Positions 49,101 through 61,100 of a DNA stretch of 64,000 nt are shown here, one piece after another. Made by a program: the position numbers and the translations under genes. Position 1 is the stretch's first letter. Each line of letters starts with the position of its first letter. The notes under the pieces were generated by a model. That model was not told the DNA's origin. It was given only the letters and a program-made list of their open reading frames with translations, and made no database searches. Source of the stretch: Acanthopleura granulata (Eukaryota; Mollusca; Polyplacophora; Chitonida; Chitonidae); the NCBI GenBank assembly GCA_016165875.1, contig JABBOT010000007.1:18201970-18265969 (forward strand), in the 5' to 3' direction.

Positions 49101-52100
49101 AGATATAAGCAGCCTGTTAAACCATGGTTTTCAGAAGTCCACATGGCAGGCTCTCACCCGAAGCAGAAAGAAAGAATTTGTAAAAATTTGCTCTCAATTT
49201 TATCAGGGCAAAAAATAATGTTTTTACATCTTCTGCTTGGAAACTTTCAAAATAGCCAAAAAGAAAAATTTCAGATTTTCATTTGAGCAATTCAAATGTG
49301 CGACTAACCTCTTATAATATACCTGTGTACATACCTTTTGCCCATGCTCATCCACCACTCCAGTGAAGGCCACCTTAGGTTTGAAGGTCATGGACTTGCG
49401 CCGAGAGCTCCGGGGACTGGCAATATCTGCTGCTGCGTCATCGGGACTGGAGGTTACTGATGACGATGAGGATAACTTCTGATGTTTGGCCCTAGTGGGG
49501 GTAGACTGTTTTGGGAAAAAAAACAGTACTGAAGATTGACGGAGCTTTTACTTATTTCAACTGGGTTAAACATTACACTTGGAGAATTTCATTTCTCACA
49601 CACAGCCTTCCACCACTGTCCCACTCCCTATAATAGAATACCAGTGTGTTTACTGAAGACAAGGGGAGAGGTACTAGACAACATACATAAGATTTATGCC
49701 TGATGGTCATATTAGTCAGCGACGTAAAACCCAAGCATACATACACAGACACACAGATACATACATACATACAAGTCTGAACATATATTTCATTATTAAT
49801 AAGATTTGCACCTGAGACATCCTTTACTACATCTTTGTGCAACTAACCCCAGAGCATCACAGAGGAAAATAATTTCTGGGTCTTACCTTAACTGTTGATC
49901 TGTGTCCCTTTCTGCTGGGTGTTTCACCATCCCCAACAGATCCTCCAGCTGAAGTAGCATCAATGCCTTCTGTTGAGCTCAGCCTCTGTTTGGATTGACT
50001 GCTGGGCTCTGGTGGGGGTTGAGTAGGAGGACCCATACTTGTAGACTCTGCATCTGTAGCCATTTCATGCCCTTGTCTTGAAGTCATCGTCCTCTCTACT
50101 GATGGCTCATCTGAGTTTTCATCTACAGTTGCCTCAGATTTTAACATCGCCTCACTTTTTCTGGACCTCCTCGATCTGCTAACTTGGGTGGGATGGGTGG
50201 GCTGGGAAGACTGGGCGGGTTCTGCAGACTGGGCGCTCGCCCGTCCTGGTCTACCTGTCTTCACAAGTGTGGCCTCCTCAGTCATTGCATCTGTTTCCTT
50301 ATTTCCCCCTGTGGAGCCCTTGCCTTTGCCTTTCTTCCCCTTGGGCTGCGACAACTCGGACTCACTCTCCACACTGGAATCTTGCGGTCTCCCCTTCCTG
50401 CCACGACGAGTTGTAACCTTGCTGTCAATAACCAGCTCCTCTTTTGCACCTACATCCTTCGATCCATGGGCCTCTGCCTTTGAACCTCGCCTCCTCCTAC
50501 CCAAGGACCTCACCTGAGAATCAGGAACCTTCTCATCCACCTCTACACCTGCGTCCTCTGATCCCTCCTCCGCCTTCACACCTCGTCCCCTCCTACCCAA
50601 GGACCTCACCTGAGAATCACTAACCTTCTCATCCACCTCTACACCTGCGTCCTCTGATCCCTCCTCCGCCTTCACACCTCGTCCCCTCCTACCTGCAGTC
50701 TTCACCTGAGAGGAAGGCACCTTGTCATCTTTCCCTGCACCTGCATCCTCTGATCCTGAAGCCTCCAGCTTTGCCCCTCGCCCCCTCCTAAGAGAAGTCT
50801 TCACCTGAGGACTGGGCTCATTGTCTTCTTTCCCTACAACTGCATCCTCTGATCCCTCCAGCGCCTTCACACCTCGTGCCCTCCTACCTGAAGTCCTCAC
50901 CTCACGACCAGGCACGCTCGGCTTAGACCGTCCTCTTCTATCCCTGGAGGCTTCAGGCACCTTGAACACTTCTGTCTCATTACTCATGTCAGCAGTTCTA
51001 CCCAGCGCCTTCACACCTCGTGCCCTCCTACCTGAAGTCCTCACCTCACGACCAGGCACGCTCGGCTTAGACCGTCCTCTTCTATCCCTGGAGGCTTCAG
51101 GCACCTTGAACACTTCTGTCTCATTACTCATGTCAGCAGTTCTACCAGTGCTAGTTGTATGGTCATTCTGATCACCTTTCACACCAGTCTTAGCACTAAC
51201 AAGGGTGCCAGGGGGTTTCTTGCCTCTGCCTCTCCTGACAGGTGGGTGGAAATCCTCATCGCCAACCTCATCGTTCATACCTGGGGTCTCACCTGTGTTA
51301 CCTGAGCTTTCCGTTAGAGTGGTGCAGTTCACATCACCTGTACCACGAGTGCTTCGCCTGCTCCTCTGAGTGCTTTTGGCTTGCTCTACTTTTCTCCGTG
51401 TGGCTGGCTTTTCTTTATTACTACCTGTAAAATCATCATCTTCCCCACTGTCCTTTGCAACAGATTCTGATTTCGCATTATGATTATTACTAACAGGTGC
51501 CTGTTCTTCACTTTGAGCAGGCTGTACCTGAACACTGCCTGCATCTGGTGCTTGCTCCTCACTTTGACCAGGTTGTACCTGAACACTGCCTGCATCTGGT
51601 GCTTGCTCCTCACTTTGACCAGGTTGTACCTGAACACTGCCTGCATCTGGTGCTTGCTCCTCACTTTGAGCAGGCTGTACCTGAACACTGCCTGCGTCTG
51701 GTGCTTGCTCCTCACTTTGACCAGGTTGTACCTGAACACTGCCTGCATCTGGTGCTTGCTCCTCACTTTGACCAGGTTGTACCTGAACACTGCCTGCATC
51801 TGGTGCTTGCTCCTCACTTTGAGCAGGCTGTACCTGAACACTGCCTGCGTCTGGTGCTTGCTCCTCACTTTGAGCAGGTTGCACTTCCGTACTGCCTGCA
51901 CCGGGTGCTTGCTGCTGAGTTTCTACTTCCTGTGTAACGTTACTCACTCTCTTGGAACGTCTACCGCACCGCTTAGGAGGTGGGTCTGGCTCCATGTTGT
52001 TACTAGAATCTTCTGAGACACCTTGCTCATTTACAACTTCTGCAATAAAAACATAGGCTACCGAAGAACTCAATGTGAAATAAAAATCATCTGAAATCCA

Positions 52101-55100
52101 CTGTGAGACATGACAATTTTGCTTTCTGTTGGAACTACATCTCCTAGAATGTGGAGCAGAATTTAGCGCAAAATTCTTCCCTGATCTAAAGCTCCGTGTA
52201 ACTACGTAAGTCAGGTTGAGTGCTCAACGCCATCTTCAGAACCACCTACATGATGATGGTCACTTTCATGGCTGGAGGAATACAAGAGTGCCTAATGCAT
52301 AAATCAACAACAAAACTTCCTGTGTGGGCACTACTCAATGCATATGCCATACTGGTAGAAGGCAAGTGACCTATATACACAACATCTATATATACAGTAA
52401 TGGCTTTATTTATTAAGAGTTAATAAGTAAAAAATAAATACAATTTTCTCTTCCCTGTAGTCATCTACCAATAATGCAAATGGACAGTGATTGGCATAAT
52501 GATATTTCTGTTCCAACCAAATGTATTTTCCTATTCAAAACTATCATGACTGCCAAAGTTAGGGGTTCCAGAGACATCTTTTGTTTAATATTTAACTTCT
52601 GTACCTTTAGTGTGCATCTTACCCACACTCTCCTCAGTGAGAACACCAGCACCTGTACTCTTCCTTGTCTTCATTCCTCTTCCAGGCTTAGCTGGTTTGG
52701 GTGCAGATTTACCTCCATTCCCTCTTCTGCTTGACTGTTTGGGCTGAGTTATTACAGCTTCCACCTCTGACATCTTGGCCACGTCAACACTTTTATTTTC
52801 CGAGGGTGCTTGACTTTCAATGTCCGCAGAATATGATTTTTTTTCCTGTGATGATTCACTTGAGGACTGTGACCGAAAACATGACAAAAATATGCAAGGA
52901 TGCGACATTTATGGTTAACAAATGAACGTGCCCTCCTATTGCTTTCGCAAACTTGGATTTAGGTGATTTGTAATCGGTTACACAAAATCCTTTGCCATAA
53001 ATTTTAAACGATGATAAGGAAAAACAAGAGGAGAATCTCTGTCGGTCGTGTGGTAGTATTTCTTTGGTGTTCATTGTATTTGCGTGTTGGGCAGATGCAG
53101 GTCCGCCAGCATGTGGTGAGTGAAAACAGCTGATGGGCTAGCGTGCTGTCACCAGCACTAACAAAAGTCCCTTCTTATGCAGTGCTGGTACCTTGCTAAG
53201 AGAATAAATATACACTGACAAGGTACGAGGCTGTCTGGTGAGATGCTTTTGCCTTGAAGATGGAGGCCTGCCGCTACAGCTGTAGTGGTAGGCCTTTCTG
53301 GGCTCGGACACAAACAAGTGAAGAAACCTGTCCGTTGGAAACATGCAAATATCACAGACAAGCTCATGTTGTGGAGGAAGGTGTCTGAGAACGAGGCCGA
53401 GAAGGTTAGGGAAATTCTTCTAGTCCTGGAAATTTGCCTGTCAATCGCCGCTGCTAAAGGCATGGTAGAAAGGGGGTTCAGTCTGAGACACCGACAGATT
53501 TAAGGGGGCTCAGCTTGAGACACTGACAGAGTAAGGGGGCTCAGCTTAAGACACTGACAGATTTAAGGGGGCTCAGTCTGAGACACTGACAGATTTAAAG
53601 GGGCTCAGCTTGAGACACTGACAGATTTAAGGAGGCTCAGTCTGAGACACTGACATTTAAGGGGGCTCAACTTGAGACACTAACAGATTTAAGGGGGCTC
53701 AGTCTGAGACACTGACAGATTTAAGGGGGCTCAGTCTGAGACACTGACAGATTTAAGAACAGGTTTGACAAATCAAACATGTTTATGTTGCTGTTTAGCG
53801 TTCCCCTTCTTGAACCAAAACTACTGGCAGTGGAATGGCAGTAATGCTGTGAGATTTTCGTTGTGTTACATAATTTCTTGGTTTTTATACTTACTTTGTA
53901 CTTTATATTTGAAAAATACAAACTTAATTTTTTCATTCACATTTATGAATCTCTGAAAGTACATTTATACAAAGGAAACCTTCAGGTTACCCGACATGTT
54001 ACCTCAGCTTTCCATAATTGCAATCTGCACAACTGGAAGCAGGTTACCATACCATTTTACCTTAAATCTGCAAAACCTTTCTTAGGTTCCTGTAAAAATA
54101 TTTTGTAGCACCCATGAATATGGCCTACTGAAACAAACAGATCCCTGTCATCAAGGGAGGTAAGTCCTTCCAAAAGGTAGTAACCTATGTCTGCAAATGC
54201 AGAATACACATCTTACAGATGGAGGAATTTTTCACTCATTCAACAGTGGTAGGTTTATTCCTGAATGTGGAATACACCACAATATCTGCAGTACACCATC
54301 TTGGATGTGACCTGATGTGGGTGTTGAACCACCACCCTCTGGCACAGAGCACAGCATCTTAACCACCAGGGTACAGTACTTGGTATGATCAAAAGAGCTT
54401 CATCACTTACCACACCAACAAACGCCACCTTCTTGGGTGAGGGGGTCTTATTTTTCGTCGGGCTGGCCAGTGCTGGTTTGAGTGGGGTTCTGGCAGGAGG
54501 TGGGGTCCGGGTGGGGAGAGGGATGGCAGAGGGGGTGTTGTCTTCAGATTCACAGCTATCAGGAACAACCTTATGAAGAAATCATGTGACATTTACTGAC
54601 AACCAAGTTTTCTAATGGAATATTTATTTGCTTATTTATTTGATTGGAATAAATGAATGATTATGATTTAGTGACACATCGGCAATATCTCAGCCATATC
54701 GAGGCGAGTTATTTGATTGGTGTTCTACACCGTACTCACTTATACAAGAACAGCCTGGAGGGAGGAAACCGGGTAGAGCAGGGGGGAAACCCATCATCAC
54801 TGCTAGCAGACCTCTACTGGAATATGACTAATTTTTATTTTGCCACAATAACTAAAAATTTACTAAGCTATTCCATGACCTATCATTTACTAAATAGATT
54901 GTAAACAACTTCCTCAAAAATTTTTCACTCATATAGTGCCAATGAGTTTTATGGGTGGGGGAAACCAGTGAACCTCGGGTAAACCACCTATCTTTGGCAA
55001 GTTACTGATAAATTATCCAGCATATGATGTACAGATATGCACACTGCATTGGTTGAAGATTACTAGTGGTCCTCAAAATACCGGTACTTCAGACTCTGCC

Positions 55101-58100
55101 TCAAGAGTACTGCCAATCGCTTACTGTCTCAAGGACCCAGAAACCGTTAGAGCTCAGGTTTGTACAAATTTCCTGAAGAGGGATGGATTGGAATCATCAC
55201 TTAATATATACCAGAGACCGAAAGGCACACACATTAGCCACGGCCACCAACACGTACATCTAGACCTTTTCAGGAAGACTATGTACTTGGTAATATTGAG
55301 TACTCATACTGACTACCTTTACACTCATGATTCATCAGTCTCAGGAATTCTCGAACCAGTTTATGCCAGTAAGAAATTCAAATAGGAGGCTGGAATATAT
55401 CAGGAAAGCTTTTTGTCTCCACGCAACTGGGGAGGCAGGGAATGAAGTGCAATTTTAGACATCCTCTTTTTACTCTTCATCCATCTGAGCCATAAATATA
55501 TTGGATGACATAATGCTATTATTAAAGTTTCTACACATTTTAAGGAAAACAACTGAAGACTTGTATGCCCACCTCATCTGAGACTGCCTCTGATTCACTG
55601 CAAATACCTAGAGCTGGTTTCCGATCTGTCACAAAAAATACAGACAATATCATCATTATTTTGATTATGCCCATCACTCCCTTATAATGCAATCAATTTA
55701 AAGAATTTTTATTCACTTATTTATTTCACTGTTGATTATTGCCATGCTCCACAAAAATTTCATTTACAAGATGTTTTTTGGAATAAAGACACTTTAGTGT
55801 ATAACCTATTGACGTTTAATGAAAGAAAACGGAAAACTGAACAACAGACACACCAGGGTTATATTATTATTAAAACAATGGCCACAAAAACAACGAAATC
55901 CATGGGCAAAGAAATTCACATCTAGAGGTCGGATTTGGATATCTTACTACTCCACAGTTTGGGACTAGGAGGAGACATTTTTGCACTTAATATGTAATAG
56001 AACTTAATAGTTTTTTACCTATCTCTAATAACAATGGTACCAGTAAGCAGGTATTTCAAATACAGGTAACTCCAGATTATTTCCCCCAAGAATTATTTAC
56101 CTGAAACCTACACAAGACAATAAAGAGTCCTCCTGTTCACTCAAATACAACAATACCTGTTTTGACAGAACTCACATCCACTTCCTCCTCTTCCACAAAA
56201 ACTTGCGTGACATCATCTTCAATGGTCACATCATGTTTACCTTTCTCGGTGCCTGTCATTCCATCATCATGACAATCACCTTCCTCAATAACCTGTGTTG
56301 TGCCATCATTCATAAGCACTGTGGCATCTTCCTGTGGACACGCTTTAGTTTTCGCACTTTTACTTTCAGTTTCTACTCCTTCTTCATCATCCAATACCAT
56401 AGTTTCAGCAAATTCCCCACTGGGCAGAATCATAGTCTGTTCCATGGATTTGTTGGCGAGAGACTTATTTTTGGCTGGTTTCCCTGGTGACTCCTGGCCA
56501 ATAGGTACTGTCTCAAACAACTGAGTTGACCCCGAGCCATCTCCTGCCATTGGCTTTTCCACAGGGACCGTCTCAAATGCCTGGGTCGACTCCAACCCCT
56601 GCCCTCCTGTTACCTTTTCCTCTGGCGCAGTTTCCTTGTCACCCAGCGTTTTAGTCGCATCCGTTCCAACATCTTCTACATCACATGCCATTGTTGGTGC
56701 AGCAAAGAAATCCGGGTCTGCTTTCGTACTCAAATTCTCCTCTGTCCCTTCCATAGGTTGAGTTGACATCTCTAAGCACTCTAGTTCTCTAATCTTCTTT
56801 GGTGATTGCTGATGTTCAAAGTTTGTCATATCAGAGTTGGTTTCTGGTTCAAGGTCATATGCCTGAGTAGCCGCGCCGGTATCTGCCAAATTGATAGAGT
56901 CTTCTTTCGTGGATTTAGTTTTCTTTGTGGGGAGAGCTGAAGATGTCTAAAAGCAATAGATCGATACTTGATAATTAATATCTAGAACGGGGTCAGATAT
57001 GTATGTGTATGTCAGGATTGTAAAGATGCACTGATTATTCACAAGTAAAACAACATATAACTGCACAAATAAAGACCAACTCTTTACAGAAGTGATAATA
57101 ACTGTGAACCATTGTCCCAATGACTAGTGGGCTAGTGCGGCATACTGATACAGGAGCCTCTCACCAAAGTGGTCTCGTTCCTTCAAGTTGATATGCCCAA
57201 TTATTATATATAACACCGGTCAACTAAATAAATAATTGTGACCCAATTTATTGTTACAAAGCAGTAAGGAACTACATCATACCACAAAGACGAAGAAAAA
57301 AGGTCAGGGAGTTTCACTTCACTTCACTTTAACGCACACTTCACATCATACCAGGCACTGAATGATTCAAAGAACAGATGATCAAGATCACTAGATCTTC
57401 ACCCCTACGAGAACTTGATCAAGATCACTAGATCTTCACCCCTACAAGAACTTGATCAAGATCACTAGATCTTCACCCCTATGAGAACTTGCTGGAATGC
57501 AGCTCCTAGGCAACTCACTATGATTTGTGTCAGGACGCAAAATAAAAGAAACACTCCCATATACAGCATATGGAACGACAACAAACACCATGCATGCGTG
57601 TTATGCAACAGTTCATAAGGTCTAGCTGCAGGGTTCCCATCTCTGAAAGCAAATGATTTTCAATGATCTAATATTCTACATAACTTTCCACCACTTTCCA
57701 GATCGCTCATGTGGTATATACAGAGATTAATGCTATTTTTACACTTATCTGTTCATTTCACATATACTGCAATATGATATATAACACTGCAAAATAAAGT
57801 TCTTACCAAATGGCCTCTTTCTCAAGGACTTTCTAGGCCTTTAAAACATTTCAACATATATCAAGCCATTTCAAGGTTTTTAAGAAAAGGTCACAACAAT
57901 GTCATAGCTGCCTCTATGTGTAACAATCTGAGGTGGAATACAGTTACGTACATATGCCCCTTCATCAAAAGTGACATCATACGCGAGGGTGAATCCGTCC
58001 GCACTGGTGTCCCCTTCCTCGGTGTCATCTTCGCCTGCCCCATACATCTGGGTGGGTGCTCCTAGCAGAGAGGAGTTAGACTTATCCCGGTCATCATCGT

Positions 58101-61100
58101 CTACAAAATAACAACAAATCAGTAATATGAGAAAGTGGTCAGCACAGCTGTGACAATGAAATCTTAACAGCACGTAAAACTAGCTATTTATACAGATATG
58201 ACAGATACATATCCGTCTCTTTATTTGTAATTCAGGAATAAGGGACAAAATACTATGATAAAATAGTCCATCAATGAATTACCTCCTTTGTAACATGATG
58301 CCTAGTAAGTTTGAATAAACACAAATTAGTTTTTTGGACTTAGAGCCACGAGGAGTTGAACCTCATCATGCGATGGTAACAGTCATTTTCTGGCAAGAAA
58401 ATTACGAAAAATCAGGAAACTGAAAGTCAAGAGATCTTTGATGAAGGCGTTTTCAACTCCCATGGACAGTCCGGAATGATTTCAGCTTAACATCTTGTTC
58501 AAAAACTTTTTAAAAACATGATGGAAGTCAAAATTATGGGTGGAGAAAACCACAGCATGGGGAGTAAATCATCAACCTTTGCCAGGTACCTGTCAAACCT
58601 CCTGTCATAAACACAAAGGCACCAGGCAGCGAAGAAATTCCCTCGCCGAAAAAAAGGCTTGCACATAAAAAATTTAGCAAATCAAAGCTTTGGCCACTCT
58701 TGTTCAAACATTCCCACTGGTTTAACATGTTTCCTGCCTGCGTAAAAGGCGTGAAGGATTTCCGTAATTCTTGAACGCTTTCGCTCACAACACAGAATTC
58801 TAAACATCATTCATGCATTGAAAGATGTCAGGAAAATATATTATAATCCTCAAATACCGCTAGTCTCCATCTTCCCTCCAGTAACTTTTTAAACAGCCTG
58901 ACCCGGTTGTGATCATATAGCAAATATCAACACCCTGTTATTAAATTCTGACAAAAGCCTTGTTTAACTTCATCTTAATCATAAAACCTAATACACTTTG
59001 CTGACACTTTACACCAAAATCATGACTGAACATCACAATATTTCAAACTCAAAAAAGAATGTCTTTTGAAAAGGAAAAAAACACCACGTATCATAATGTT
59101 ACAGATTAGAGGCACACTTGTCATGAGAAGTAGCTGAGTGAAGACAAGTGTACCTCGCACATCACTATCTACGGCATGCGCCCGAGTTGAGGCAGCCAGT
59201 AACGTAACCTTAGTCTGCAAAGTATCTTCTTCAACAACAAACATGAAATTTGTTTCATTTTTCAAGAACATATGTTCCATGTTACTGATTAATGCTGGCA
59301 AAAACACCATCAATCTGAAATCTATCATCACACCTCTTATGCAAAATGCTTACCTGCCAGTGTTCTAGATAAGCACATGCTTATAAGCATATTCATCAGT
59401 AGCTATAAAACTTATCGCCTTACGGACGTAATAGGGTGACTCTTTCTTCACACCTGTAAAGGTCAGCTAAAATATTAGAGATATGGCTCAACCGCTGTCC
59501 GCCGTCATGAGTAATAACAAAAAATCCTCCAAATACCACAACTGTTCAGCTGACAGCTGAATCAAAATTACACAACCTGACTGTTTACTGCGGGTATCAA
59601 CATCGTGATGTCTACAGTGGCATAGCACTGCCCCTTGCTTCAATATTTGGAATATGCCAACAATCAGTTAAGATGCTATGTGTACAGCCATGTGAAGCCA
59701 TGCCGTATTTGAAAGGTCAAGCATATGCACTAAGCCACGGTCCATCCGTGGTTCCAGGACTTCGCCACCTCAACATTTCCGGATCAAGAGGCTTAGAATT
59801 TAGAATGGCAATGTGCACTGGGATGAAAGCGATGATAAAAAGTGAAGAGATTCTAATACAATAACACCAGCTTTGTGGAGAACACATATCATAGATGAAA
59901 ACAAAACATGGCAGACCTGTGGTGATGTCAATCAACCACAGTGACAGAACAAAATCAGCATGAGAGGGTGAATTCTTCAGGAAATGAAAGTTTACCTTCC
60001 ACATCACTGTCTAAGGCATATGCCTGAGTTGGGGCAGCCAGTAACATCTCCTTATTCTCCAAATCATCTTTCTCTACAACAAACAAGAAGATATTTCAGT
60101 CATTTTGTCAGAAAATATGTCCCATATTACCATTATTGATTAATGCTGATAAAAACACCTTCAATCGTCAACAGCTATGTCCGCTGGTTTGCCATGAAAT
60201 GGCCTGAATCTTGAACTCAACCAGTAACTTGTTAGGCTGATGGCATGCAGCATGTTTCAGTCCTAAACAACCCTTTGTGATAAAAAAAAAAAGTCCAGAA
60301 AACTGTTGAAGTTCAAAACCAGACAAATACAGTCATAATGGCTGCAGAGACCCATAATTAGAATCTGACCTGTGACTTGTTATGGGGAAGGAATGTACCA
60401 AGTTCCATTTCAATATGAACCACTTTGGAAAAAAAAACTGTTTGGGAAAATTTGGACAAGAAGAAACGGCCACAATTTTGTCCACCTACCAAGTTTCAAT
60501 ACAATAAAATAAAGTGGTTTCACCAACAGCCTGGAAAACTTTTGTTATGGACTGACAAAATGCAGGCAAACATCCAGTCCCAGCCAATATTGGTTGTGAC
60601 AGTAAATTTGAACAGCCTTCTTTTTAAATTCTGACGAAACCCCAAATCCTTACATACAATATTTCTTTATACTTAGTTTATGTCAGGATCAAGACAGAAT
60701 ATAACAAGGTTTCAAGCCTGTTTTTAAATTCTTTTCTGTGACATAAAGCATCATTATGTCATAGCTTAGAGGCACATTTGTCTGCAGAAGATGCTGCAAG
60801 AAGACAAATGGACAAGTTTACCTTCCCTGTCACTATCTACGGCATACGCCTGAGTTGGGGCAGCCAATAACATCTCCTTATCTTCTGAGTCATCTTTCTC
60901 TACAACAAAAAAACAAGAAGGTTCATTCATTTGTCAGCAGGGATTTTGATGTATATTGGCATCTGGGCCCCAGTCAATATTGGCTGTGAGAGTAAATTTG
61001 GACACCCTCTTATTAAATTCTGGTCTCAACACCATCTTTATTTCATTTTAACAAGAAATTTTAACATTTTGTTGATACTTCATGTGACAATCATCACAGA

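Noticed and set aside
50184..52016. Plus-strand open frames up to 178 codons
   Set aside because: They are antisense shadows of the large repetitive MDC1 exon, whose minus-strand frame has splice sites and fits its neighbours.
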